Positions 46,808 to 56,901 of a stretch of 64,000 bases of DNA are shown piece by piece. Position 1 is the stretch's first letter. The number at the start of each line of letters is the position of its first letter. The position numbers were made by a program, and so were the translations under genes. The notes under the pieces were generated by a model, which saw nothing but the letters and a program-made list of their open reading frames with translations, ran no database searches and was not told the DNA's origin. The stretch spans positions 561,408 through 625,407 of the forward strand of contig BDDD01000269.1 in assembly GCA_001972305.1 (NCBI GenBank). Reading direction: 5' to 3'. The DNA is from Cephalotus follicularis (Eukaryota; Streptophyta; Magnoliopsida; Oxalidales; Cephalotaceae).

Positions 46808-49056
46808 CTTAACACGTACTGCCACCAACCAAACAAATTATTAGTGGAAGAAATTACTGCAAGCAATAGAGGTGTAGAGAAATAAAAAACATCTAAAATT
46901 GGAACTGATCAATAAGTGAAGGCATCTAAATAAAACACCGCCGCACACATTAAGATAAAACAAAACCACCAAAGAATTTGATAGCAAGTTGCAACCACTT
47001 CATTCAATAACATTGTGTGTTTTGAACTGTCAAGAAAAAATCCGATAACTATTTTATTTTTCTCACTTCAATGCGTAAAGCCAATGCATGATCACCCCTT
47101 ATAAGTTATAGATTGCCCAAGAAACTTGTAACAACTTAATAAAGTGAGCATTCAGACAGAACACAAATCAGTGGCACAGACGCCCAAAGAGTCCAAATGT
47201 ATGCCATGTATCCTTCCATTTATTCCCTTAAATATTATTCCTAGCAATACTTATCTTTAAGTAGTTAAGCACTGATAATGAGTATCTTGCATGTAAGCAG
47301 CACCAAATTTTGATTAATAAAAGAAGTATCAATATGCATCAAGAAGGATTAATATCTTATACATGTTTAACAAGAGTCCCTTGTGAAAGAACAAGATTTT
47401 ATTGGCAATTATGAATACCAGCTAGGATTTATCGCTACACCAACAGTAATTCATAATAGCAATTCCTCCTATGTCACTATCCACCAATCCTGCATTAAAA
47501 GCATTCAGTGTAAATTAACCCACTACTTTTCATATCCTACTGTACAATATCTTTCTCCCCACCCTTTACATACAGACAAAACATTACTTTTAAAAAGATC
47601 ATCAATAAAATAATTCTCATTAAAACATCTTGAACTCAAAATGGCCTTCAACCTCCCAAGTCTTTAAATATATGTGAAAGTGCCACCATTTTGCAGCAGC
47701 TAAAATTATAGAATATCGCCAGAGCTATCTACTAAAGAATATCATTAACTAAACTGATTTGCTTCATGAACAAATTTTATATATAAGCATGTGAATACCA
47801 TTGTGGTAGAATTCCTTCTCCTCTCAGAAACTCGTTTCATGAAGCTGAACTTGAACTCCCGCCTAATGATCCAACAGCTCTTCTACTCAGTTTTCCATTG
47901 GACAATGATCTGTCATATAGTGGAAGGAAAATCAGGGTATATTTATTCTAAATGGCTATTATATGTTTTATCTGATGAAATCATGCAGTAAATTTAAATT
48001 TAAAGACACAAAGGAACATGGAATGAAAATTACATGACATTCATTTGTATGCTGGAAATTATTATGATAGAAGATTTAGTTATTGTGCATTAAGATATTA
48101 CAAACTGTACCGAAAAGGATCAGAAATATCTCTGGAAAGTAATAAAGCATAGAGAAACAAATTCAGTGGAAACCTACTCACTGAGTCAGTAACCATAGAG
48201 AAACATTTGAGTATACTAAGATTTCTGTCTCAATTGTTATATTACCATGGCACAATCTCACTGGCATCTATAATATTTCAAAGATAATAAAAGGCATATC
48301 AATATTAAATATTAGACATAAGTACACATCTAACTCTATAAGCTCCATAAATAAAGTTACGATTTAAACAAAAATTTGACTCACTAGAAAACAAACAAAT
48401 GACAAATACTTCAAATAGAATAGTTAAAAATATGCAGTCTTTGACGGAAATGGGCCCAGGGATGGTAGGAGCCACTCCTTGCAATCAAAGGAGCCATCCT
48501 TGGGATCGGAAGTGAAATTCTCACTTCACTAAAATACTTCAATGAGATGCCAATGTAAAACTTGTATATGGCATTCATCCCAACTTGTCAACCCTCTCAT
48601 CTTTTAACAGCTAACAAGGCCATATAACAGCTGAATTAAATTAAGGTCATTAATAAGTCAGGTAAATTTATTTTCTTTTCTTTTATCAAGTGATAGCGGG
48701 GTAGCAAGGATTCAATCTTGGGACCTCCTTCTACAAGTGAACAGCTGAATTGCAAGGCCTGCAGGCTAAAGTTGCAATTACGCATAAATAGACCCATCGA
48801 ATAAGTGCAGTGCCACAAAAAGACACAGGCTCTCATATCTAAATCTTAGTAGAAGAAAGTAACGCAAGAGAAAGTAATGATTGCCATTTATATTCCCACA
48901 GTTGCTTGCCAGCCACAAAGAGGAAGATAAAAAAACTAATATATTAAAACATGAAAATACTAAAAAACAAGCCAAACCCAGAATAAATAAATCTTGGTGA
49001 AAAAGAAGAACCCAATAAAAATAAATGCGACAAAGGAATGAAGAATCAAAACATAC

Positions 49057-49188
49057 TCTGATAGAGAGATTTCCAGTGCAAATGATGTGTTGGATCTTGC
49101 CAGGTACAAGCATCGACTTGAACTTGGCTGGCAAATCAGCTGCTCTATGCGGTATGTGTACATCTCCTAATGCTAATACCAACACCGT
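49057..49188 (-). pseudogene. VPS29: VPS29 first coding exon, start codon lost
   Basis: The 44-codon frame reads [20 protein letters not shown], then [20 protein letters not shown] and LSIR. This matches the N-terminus of plant VPS29, the metallophosphoesterase-fold subunit of the retromer complex in endosome-to-Golgi/vacuolar protein sorting. The exon ends at a good donor (GTATGT at 49056), where plant VPS29 genes have the next exon starting in phase 0. The codon expected to be ATG is ACG (49186-49188). I find none of the later conserved blocks (GHQVIPWGD, GHTHQF) downstream within the stretch. It is most likely a gene fragment or pseudogene; an upstream start spliced in is possible but not seen. 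Confidence 0.85.
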
Positions 49189-49517
49189 CTTCTTCAATCC
49201 TCAAAATCTATAAAACAAAAAAGTATATATATCGTTAATCACACAAATGTCAGTTTTAATCTTTACATACATATAAAAATCAAGGCACGAGAAGATTGAA
49301 GTGACAACAAAGGCGTGTAACAAGATTTTTATCAAGAGGGAGTAACCAGAGATATATAATGATAATGCGACGTTAAAGGGCTAATGGGTCAAAATCAAGA
49401 ATTCTTGACAATGAAGTGACCACAAAGGAACTGAATGTAAAAATCACCAATCAAAAGTCAAACCCAAAACCAATAAAAACCCTAGAACAACAGAAACAAC
49501 CCAAGAATCACTGTCAC

Positions 49518-49638
49518 CTGAGCATGTTTGGCTTTCACATTACGAGAGTCACCATGAGGCACTTCGTGAGTGACATCTGATTTAGGTCCCGTTGGATAAT
49601 CAAGGCTCTTCCTCGTTATCTTTCCATGTTGGTTGTGG
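49518..49638 (-). pseudogene. Exon-like piece ending at a splice donor
   Basis: On the minus strand the frame reads RRHNQHGKITRKSLDYPTG, then PKSDVTHEVPHGDSRNVKAK and HAQ. It ends at CAG|GTGACA (donor at 49517). An in-frame TGA lies just upstream, so an acceptor near AATGAG at about 49638 would be needed. The family is not recognised. It lies upstream of the VPS29 exon on the same strand. Confidence 0.3.
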
Positions 49639-50019
49639 CGTCGAGAATCCCCTCATTGTCACTTTCTTGGGAAAATCTTGCTACCCTTTTCTTGAGTTGC
49701 CGAGAAAATCAAACCTGCCGATTCTAATGTATTGCTTTTTAAGTTTTTAAGGGCTAGAGAAAGAGAAGAAGAGGGCCTGGTACCAAAATCTTGGGAAAAT
49801 ACTCAATTTTTTGGTTTCAAGCCGAGAGAGAGAGAGAGTAAATCTTGCTACTCTCTGTTTCTCATCGTTTTATAGTTTCAAAGGGAAAGCTGTGAACGTT
49901 TTTATTTTGAATTTTGGTTTCAAAGGAAAGCTGTGAAACGTTTTTATTTTGAAAGAAACTGTCCGTTATAAAAATAAAAATAAAATAAAATAAAATAAAA
50001 CGAAAATAAACTATCATAT

Positions 50020-50213
50020 TGTAAAGTAGCAGCCGCCGCCTAAATAGTTGAATTACTATTCCAAATACTATTCCAACAAACAGGAATTTAATGTTAAGAA
50101 GAAATTAAGGAATTCATAATAAGAAATCTCTTACTTTCTCTCTCAATTTCTCTCTGAATCTCTCTATAGTATAATTTTCTTTTGTGAATTAATAATCCCA
50201 GAAGTTTATAACA
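50020..50213 (+). repeat. 5' LTR of the copia element
   Basis: It runs from TGTAAAGTAGC to TTTATAACA and matches 52058-52261 except for a 10-12 base gap near AACAAAC and a few substitutions. A CT-rich stretch (CTTTCTCTCTC) precedes the end. Confidence 0.9.
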
Positions 50214-50230
50214 CGTTATCAGCACGAGAC
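50214..50230 (+). other. Primer-binding site of the copia element
   Basis: CGTTATCAGCACGAGAC directly follows the LTR. TATCAGCACGA sites are typical of plant copia elements primed by an initiator-Met tRNA fragment. Confidence 0.7.
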
Positions 50231-50258
50231 TCTATCCAACTGAGATTTGAGTATAGAA

Positions 50259-51326
50259 ATGGCAAACATTGAGAATCGGAAATTCATTGCCCTTGATATC
50301 TCTGGAAAGAATTATCTATCTTTGGTACTTGATGTGAAACTGCATTTGAGTGCTAAGAAATTAAGGCACACAATTGAGGAAGAAAATGCAGCCACAAATG
50401 AGGAACGCGCCACTGCATTAATTTTCTTAAGACATCATATTGATGATGGCCTGAAATATGAGTATCTAACTGTTGAAAATCCACTTGAATTGTGGCAAAA
50501 CCTAAATGATAGGTTTGAGCACATGAAAGCTGTTGTACTGCCAAAGGCAATGAATGATTGGGCACAGCTAAGATTTCAGGATTTCAAAACAGTTTCGGAA
50601 TATAATTCCACGTTGTTCAAAATTGTATCACAATTGAAAATGTGTGGTGAAGTTATCACCGAGGATATGTTACTGGAGAAAACATATCTAACATTTCATG
50701 CATCCAATGTGTTACTGCAACAACAGTATAGGTTGCACGGGTTCAAAAAGTATCGTGAACTGATTGGATCTCTTCTTATTGCAGAGCAAAATAATGAGTT
50801 ACTCCTGCAAAATCATGTCAGTCGTCCGACTGGTTCAGCCCCTTTACCAGAGGTAAATGCAACCTCATCTCATTTTAGAGGACGAGGAAGAGGGCGTGGA
50901 CGAGGACGTGGAAAAGGGCGTGGTAATGGAAGAAATCAAAATTTCTTGGGGCCACGCAATAATAACAGCATGAAATGACAAAATCCTGATATAGAACAAC
51001 GTCAAAAGTGGCGTAATCCTGGACAATCCAGTAATGCTGGACAAGTCCAAAGTAAAAGGGGAAATTGTCATCGATGTGGAATGGAAGGTCATTGGCACCG
51101 TGCTTGTCGCACAGCGAAGCATTGGGTAGACTTGTACCAAGCTTCTCTAAATGAGAAGGGAAAACAAATTGAAACAAATTTTATCGGTCATAGTAATCCT
51201 CTGGAAACTACACAAACAAACTTTGTTTCAATGGGTACAACGCATTTGGACATTAATGATTTCTTAACTGATCCAAATGAGAAAATGGACCAAGTAAATA
51301 CCGATGAAGACTTCCATCTCGGTTGA
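50259..51326 (+). pseudogene. Copia gag with in-frame stop
   Basis: The first ATG of the frame is at 50259 (MANIENRKF). The N-terminal part is the plant copia gag/UBN2-type fold (LWQNLNDRFEHMK, YNSTLFKIVSQLKMCGE, EDMLLEKTYLTFH). An Arg/Gly-rich run follows near residues 205-225. A TGA at 50976-50978 interrupts the frame. The same frame continues through a CCHC zinc knuckle, CHRCGMEGHWHRAC (about 51062-51103), and an acidic end to the TGA at 51324-51326. Gag binds and packages the RNA. With this stop the knuckle would be lost unless read through. Confidence 0.85.
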
Positions 51327-51400
51327 TATTGTATTAATGTTTATCACTTTTGCATAAAGTGCTTATAAATGTAAAATAGTTATATTTATTAATAACATGT

Positions 51401-51910
51401 GTGTTTTTATCTATAGATCATCATACAATGGATATTGGAGATATATGCATAACTGACAGTGCAACAACACACACAACACTCCAGAGTGAAAAATACTTTT
51501 CACATTTAACAATAGCAAAATCTAATGTTGGAACTATTTCTGGTACATCAGACCTAATTGAAGGTTCAGGAATGGCCAGCTTTGTGTTATCAAATGGAAC
51601 ACAAATGCGCATCACAGATGCTTTATATTCGACAAAGTCGAGAAGAAACTTGCTTAGTTTCAAAGATATTCGCCGAAATAGTTATCATATTGAAACCACA
51701 AATGAAAGTGGCAACAAGGGTGATCGAACGAAACATATTTCACCAAAATTCTTCTACACCCATGAGCTTCAGAAAAATGGTGATATTGATGTACAACAAA
51801 TCCGATCAAGTAACAATTTAACGGATTTATTTACGAAGGCATTACCGGGTACTACATTCAAGAAGCTCAGACATGATATTGGGATGCGTCAGATTAAAGA
51901 TCTTCATTAA
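51401..51910 (+). pseudogene. Copia protease remnant fused to RNase H tail
   Basis: The first part holds the aspartic-protease region as ITDSATTHTT, where the usual DSGA is DSAT. It continues through TISGTSDLIEGSG and LYSTKSRRNLLSFKDIRRN, the start of the pre-integrase region. It then passes without a stop into the very end of copia pol (NLTDLFTKALPGTTFKKLR, HDIGMRQI), the RNase H tail. More than 2.5 kb of integrase, RT and RNase H is missing compared with ordinary copia pol. The gap from gag (51327-51400) ends in a TTTTTATCTATAG acceptor-like sequence and may be an intron or a frame-change zone. No active enzyme is expected. Confidence 0.85.
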
Positions 51911-52045
51911 TATAGTTCAAGAACTTGTGAAGTTTTGTTTCAGGGGGAGACTGTACTCTTTTTCCTTCGCAAAGGTTTTTATCCCAATGGGTTTTTCCTA
52001 GCAAGGTTTTAACGAGGCAGTCATAGTAATATGGAATAGCAATTC

Positions 52046-52054
52046 AAGGGGGAG
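52046..52054 (+). other. Polypurine tract of the copia element
   Basis: AAGGGGGAG followed by TAT and the 3' LTR start TGTAAAG. This is the normal position and composition. Confidence 0.8.
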
Positions 52055-52057
52055 TAT

Positions 52058-52261
52058 TGTAAAGTAGCCGCCGCCGCCTAAATAGTTGAATTACTATTCC
52101 AAATACTATTCCAACAAACTCCTATAAATAGGAATGTAATGTTAAGAAGAAATTAAGGAATTCATAATAAGAAATCTCTTACTTTCTCTCTCAATTTCTC
52201 TCTGAATCTTTCTATAGTATAATTTTCTTTTGTGAGTTAATAATCCCATAAGCTTATAACA
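52058..52261 (+). repeat. 3' LTR of the copia element
   Basis: It is 204 bp, from TGTAAAGTAGCCG to CTTATAACA, and retains the CTCCTATAAATAGG segment missing from the 5' LTR. That segment holds a TATA-like box, so the 5' LTR has lost its promoter core. Confidence 0.9.
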
Positions 52262-52921
52262 TATCCGATTTTTTTAATAGCACCGGTTGCATTTTTTTTG
52301 TTCAACTTAACTTGGAAGTCACGCAAAATCTCTCTCCTCGTTGATACTGTCTCAATGTAACTGAGATTCCCTAACATTTTAAGACATTTGTGAGGTTTGA
52401 GAGAGTAGTTATATTGATATTTTGAATAATAATAATAATAATAATCACTTTTAACAGTTTTAAAATATAAATAAAAGATATGATTTCAAAAACGCTTTAA
52501 ACTGTCGATTGTTTTCAAATTTTTATTATATTTATATTTTGTACTAATAATTTACATAATTTCATAGGTTACAGTAATAGAATTGTGTAAACTATAATAA
52601 ACAGTTATGATGTACAACTTTTTTTTAATGGTTTCATAAGTTTTTTATACCAATACAAACAATTACATAAATATAAAAAATATATGTAAAAAGACAATGA
52701 TTATCCTTAATATAAAACACAAGCTTATGTTATTATCAACAACTATTTATATAATAGTAAGTTTTCTTTATAATTTAATTTCTACTTATAATTTGACAAA
52801 TAATTTTTGTAAAACACAACAAAACATAGTAGTTTAATAATTTTCGTTGCATTTTACATGGTTTCCTTGCTAATTCAAAATAAAAATAATAATAAACTAC
52901 CAAAAAAAAAAAGTTAAATAT
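52262..52921. other. AT-rich noncoding gap
   Basis: About 660 bp, very AT-rich, with a TAA/AAT microsatellite at about 52424-52443 and an A-run near 52902-52911. No coding or RNA feature is visible. Confidence 0.7.
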
Positions 52922-53797
52922 TGATATGAAAAAAATTAAATTATACCAAGAACGACATGTGTCATCCGCAGACATAGCCAAGTGTCAAAGGGCCTTCAAG
53001 TCTGCACGGATACTGGTCAGAAGAGGCTTATCAAGCCCTGGAATGAGAAGCAGACGGAGACATCATCCTCGGCATCAGTGCCGAGGAACTCCCCACTAGT
53101 GGTGTTTTATAATCCACCCTCCTCGGCATAAGGGCCGAGGACCTCTTTTCCAACATAGGTGCCGAGGACAAAGCCAAAGGTCTTCCTCCTCGACTGCACT
53201 GTATTAGATACCTTCTTTGGCAGCTTGGCAGAGGACCTACTGTATCAAGCGCCAGCCTTAGGAGAAGCCATGGAACTTGAAGACCTTGAAGTGGATAAAT
53301 ACCAAGAGAATCTATCCTTCCTTGCCCTCGGCGGTACAGGGCCACAAAACCAGCCTACTTTTTAGGGATTCACCTCTTCCAAATATGGAAGATAAGATAC
53401 AGTCAACTACCTACAAGGAAAGTAGCGACAAATCAGGTGGAGTTAAGGGAAATCCCGATATCCTCGGCATTTCCTTAGGGGACAGCTATCACATTCGCAC
53501 TTCACGCTCAGACAGTTGCACTCTTACACTATAAATACTAGTTCAACAGTCAGAACAAAGGTCAGCCTTTTTTACTCTCAAAGAACCTTGTTTTCTCTGT
53601 GTGAAGGCCTAACTTGAGCATCGGAGTGTCCCCGGGAGAACAACCTCCTGAACCTTCAACGTTGTTGCTCTTCTGTGCAGGGAAAACATTCATAGCCATC
53701 TTCTACCTTCATCTCGGAGCATTGCTACCGCATTTCCCTAAACAAATCAAGCCCTTACACGTGAGGTACTGTTGAGGGAAGAATTTCTGCATCAACA
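52922..53797 (+). repeat. 5' LTR of the second gypsy
   Basis: It is 876 bp, from TGATATGAAAAAAATT to CTGCATCAACA. It shares the end, TATA region and CACGTG near the 3' end (53758-53763) with the full-length gypsy LTR. Near the start the CACGTG is CATGTG (52956-52961). The middle (about 53060-53170) has three repeats of CCTCGGCA...GCCGAGGA hairpin-like words. A remnant of this LTR family lies at 1552-1617. Confidence 0.85.
53530..53536 (+). promoter_or_regulatory. LTR TATA box
   Basis: ACTATAAATAC followed by TAGTTCAACAGTCAGAAC, the same arrangement as in the full-length gypsy LTRs. Confidence 0.65.
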
Positions 53798-53815
53798 GTT
53801 GGCGCCGTCTGTGGG
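53798..53815 (+). other. Primer-binding site of the second gypsy
   Basis: GTTGGCGCCGTCTGTGGG follows the LTR directly, identical to the site in the full-length gypsy. Confidence 0.88.
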
Positions 53816-53842
53816 AAACGCAGCAAAAAGCTATCAACAACC

Positions 53843-55699
53843 ATGCCTCTAAGAAAGAACAACAACCAGCTTGGAACCACTGGCAGTCAACAACAGGAGG
53901 TCACAGCTCCTCTTCCAGAAGCCGTCCAAACGGTAGCCCAAGAACAAGCTGCCGTCACAGGGGAGCAGCTTAATCAACTCCTCCAGGGAATGGAGCGCAT
54001 CACCGATTTGTTGGTCACTACTCTGGCCAACCAACAGCAGCAAGCCGGACCTATCTCTCAAGTGGTCCGAGGAGTTTCTGGTCCCAGCAGACATGGGGTG
54101 GAGACACGGCGCCCCCGAGGTGCCAGGCGAAACCCGTCAAGGGGAGACGAACTTCCCCCAAGGCGGTCAGGGGATAAAATTCCCCTGGGGAGGAGACCTG
54201 AGATCAATGCATCTCAGAGGGCAGAGTCCTCAACTGCCCGGGATCAGCCCAATGATCCTAGGAGAGCGTGCCGTGAACATCACGCCATGGATATGGATCC
54301 TCGGGAGGAGGTCAGAGGAGAAGAAGAGGCACAAGTGCGCTCCAATGCACCGCGCAGAGCTGGTACGGCCCGAGGAAGCAGGGTTGACCCCCCAGCCACA
54401 GTGGCTGAAGGGTCACGCGACTCTAGCAAGGCTAGGAACATAGAGAATGTGGAACAAGCTATGAACAGAAAGCTTGCTGAGCTAGAAAGAAAGTTCCGAG
54501 GAGCAGAACATGGGAGGGGACATTTGTCCAAGGTGCAGAACATCAGCGTCCACCCCTTCAGCTCCGAGATCATGGCAGAGGGTGTTCCTACCGGGTTTCG
54601 CTTCCCAAGCCTTGACAAATATGACGGGTCCACGGACCCCATACAACATGTGCACTCTTACATTCAAGCCATGTGGATCTACCAGGCCTCGGACGCTACA
54701 CTCTGCCGAGGATTCCCAGCGATACTGACTGGAGCTGCTCAGTCGTGGTATTTCACCTTGGCAAAGAATTCGGTGGAGAACTTCGATCAGTTTACGGAAC
54801 TGTTCGTAACCAAGTTCCTCAACAGCACCACGCAGAGGAGGAATTCCACTCACCTGATCAATGTGGTGCAGGGCAAAGATGAGTCGCTGAGAGATTACCT
54901 CACCAGATTCAATAGGGAGTCTCTCACAGTGAAGGATCTGGAGTCATCATTTGCAATGGCAGCCTTGAATAACGGGCTAAGGAGCAACTCATCCTTCACT
55001 TTCTCTCTTCTGAAGAAACCGGCCAAGGTCATGGCAGACCTGCTGAGGAGAGCAGAGAGATATGTTAATGCCGAGGAAGAGATGGCCGCCAGGAAATAAA
55101 AAACGCCCTGGTAAAGCCATCAGGAAGAGAAAGGGGGGCATTCACGAAATGCTCCCGAGAGGAGAGAGAAGAGGAAGGAGAGGCCAGACTTGTCCAAGGA
55201 AGACCTTAGACATAAACTCTCCAGACGAGAAGGATCATCCAGAGGAGGGGCACCAATCCCGTCCTACAACCACTTTGCCCCCCTCCTGGACACACGCACC
55301 AGAATACTTGCAGTGGAACAAGATAAGGTCCCCATCCAGTGGCCAGAGAAGATGAGGTCACCTGCCGAGAAGAGGAACACAAAAAAATACTACCGCTACC
55401 ACCGTGACCATGGCCACGACATTGAGGAGTGCAGGCGGCTGAAGAATCAGATCGAAGATCTGATTCGGAAGGGGCACCTGCGCAAGTATGTTGACAGGGA
55501 TGCTCCCCAAGGAAGAAGGGAGGAACGAAGAGAAGAAGCTCCTCGGCAGCAAGAGGAGCAGCAGCAGCAAGAACCCAGAGGTGTCATTGACACCATCTCT
55601 GGGGGGGTCGCGTCTGGTGGCCACCACAAAAACGCGAGAAAAGCCTACGGGAGACAGTCCCTTGCTGTACAACAAGAGTCCATCACAGCAAAAGGCTGA
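53843..55699 (+). pseudogene. Second gypsy gag, two in-frame stops
   Basis: MPLRKNNNQLG opens at 53843. The frame is complete through the capsid-like region (SLDKYDGSTDPIQHV, GAAQSWYFTLAKNSVENF, GKDESLRDYLTRFNRE) to AERYVNAEEEMAARK. A TAA (55097-55099) and another TAA about 13 bases later then interrupt it. The same frame continues with SKEDLRHKLSRREGSS, LDTRTRILAVEQDK and a zinc-knuckle-like segment YRYHRDHGHDIEECRRLK. It ends at 55697-55699. The full-length gypsy has Gln at the first stop, so both stops look like point mutations. This is the best-preserved gag in the window. Confidence 0.88.
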
Positions 55700-55735
55700 G
55701 AACAGGTGGAGATAAGGAGGCGATATCCTTCTTGG

Positions 55736-56054
55736 AGAAGCCGCAGGGATGCTCGTCGCCTCCTCCGGTCGCCGGTCCAACGTCTCTCTGGTCGTCTCTC
55801 CCCCGATCTCTCTAGCGCCTCTCTCTATTCTCTCTTTCACTCTCGGGCGCATGGCGCCCGAGTCCTTCTTTCTTTTAATTTGGTCTGGCGTGTCTAGCGC
55901 CTTCTAGACACGCCCGACCACATTTTATTATTATTATTATTAGATATTTATAATGAGAACAACAATAACAATATTTACTAAAATGCCACTCACAAAATTT
56001 CCACGCTCACGTGTTTTGCAAATCAGCCTCGTAAATGTGACACGGGGTGTCACA
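55736..56054. mobile_element. Tail of an unrelated LTR, GC-rich hairpins
   Basis: It ends in ACACGGGGTGTCACA, a typical plant gypsy LTR end, immediately before the satellite phrase AGTCTGAATT. The left border with the gypsy gag is sharp near 55735 but cannot be fixed to the base. It contains two strong hairpins (55842-55862 and 55887-55914) and an ATT microsatellite (55924-55945). No partner LTR is in the window. Confidence 0.65.
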
Positions 56055-56899
56055 AGTCTGAATTATAATTTCAAACTATAAATGTCATATTTCCTAAATC
56101 CAAATCCTAATTCTAAATGTCCGTTTTTAATTTAAAACTCTAAAATCCTAATTCATAAATCCCAATCCTAATTATAAATGTCAGTTCCTAACGTTTCGGC
56201 TCGGTTCACCTGAAAACCTGTAAAAACACAATACAAACAGTAATGTAAGTTCAAATGAAATTCAAAAAACTCAATGAAATCAAAATTCAATGCTCAGTTC
56301 CCGACATTCTGGCTCGGTTAACGTGAACTTCTGTAAAACACATAGACAACATAAGATAAGAATAAAAAATGAAATTAAATAAAATGAAATTCAAATTCAA
56401 ATTTAAATGGATTTTGAAATTGGTCGAATCCCGATGGTAAGTTCTTGACGTTCTAGCTTGATTCACCTGGAGCCCTATAAGAACACAACATATAATACGA
56501 CAATAAAAGGGTAAGTTAAAATAAAATCAATATTTAAATACAAACTGCAAAATAATTCTAATTCTAATTTCTTCTATTTTTATTTCTAATTTCCAAGTAA
56601 TCCTACCCATACCTAAATCCTAATCCTAATAGAAAACAAGATATCCTAGTCTGAATTCTAATTTCAAACCCTAAATATCGTATTTCCTAAATCCTAATCC
56701 TAATTCTAAATGTCAGTTTTTAATTTTAAACTCTAAATATCCTAATTCCTAAATCCTAATCCTAATTCTGAATCTCAGTTCCTAATGTTTCAGCTCAGTT
56801 CGCCTGAAAACCTGTAAAACACAAAACAAACAGGAATGTAACTTCAAATGAAATTCAAAAAACTCAATGAAATCAAAATTCAATGCTCAGTTCCCGACG
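56055..56899. repeat. Tandem satellite, block 7
   Basis: This is the same monomer as in 4287-45856, with the marker at about 56422. It starts at AGTCTGAATTATAATTTC and stops inside GTTCCCGAC at 56899, where the third gypsy begins. It lies 10 kb from the main array, so the array was longer and has been split. Confidence 0.93.
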
Positions 56900-56901
56900 A
56901 A

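Larger units (their letters stand above)
46104..50019. other. Low-copy-looking AT-rich DNA with gene pieces
   Basis: Between the satellite and the copia element lies about 3.9 kb without obvious repeats. It holds three minus-strand exon-like pieces (46694-46807, 49057-49188, 49518-49638), listed separately. The rest is AT-rich with T- and A-runs (for example 46190-46207) and a GAGAGA run at 49825-49838. I found no later VPS29 exons in 46104-49056. The stretch may be a decayed gene region or a transposon that picked up several exons; I could not find Helitron or TIR ends. Confidence 0.5.
50020..52261 (+). mobile_element. Compact non-autonomous Ty1/copia element
   Basis: This 2.24-kb element has short LTRs of 194 and 204 bp (the left one lacks a CTCCTATAAATA-type segment). 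It has a half-tRNA-Met type primer site (TTATCAGCACGAG), gag with a zinc knuckle, a protease remnant joined directly to the RNase H tail, and a polypurine tract (AAGGGGGAG). Integrase and RT are absent, so the body is an internal deletion derivative. CATAT stands on the left and TATCC on the right of the TG...CA ends. A CATAT also overlaps the right LTR end, so the target duplication is ambiguous. Confidence 0.9.
52922..55735 (+). mobile_element. Second Tat-type gypsy, 5' half only
   Basis: It has a 5' LTR (52922-53797), primer-binding site, gag and the start of the protease linker, on the plus strand. Sequence follows the full-length gypsy until about GGCGATATCCTTCT (55735) and then switches abruptly to the end of a different LTR. 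Protease, RT, integrase and the 3' LTR are missing, so the right end was lost by recombination or insertion. Confidence 0.9.

Noticed and set aside
45857-50019. Helitron borders around the gene fragments
   Set aside because: I could not find a 5' TC with a matching 3' hairpin plus CTRR between A and T, so no element was called.
50015-52266. CATAT target duplication for the copia element
   Set aside because: The right-hand CATAT overlaps the LTR terminus itself, so the duplication cannot be stated with confidence.
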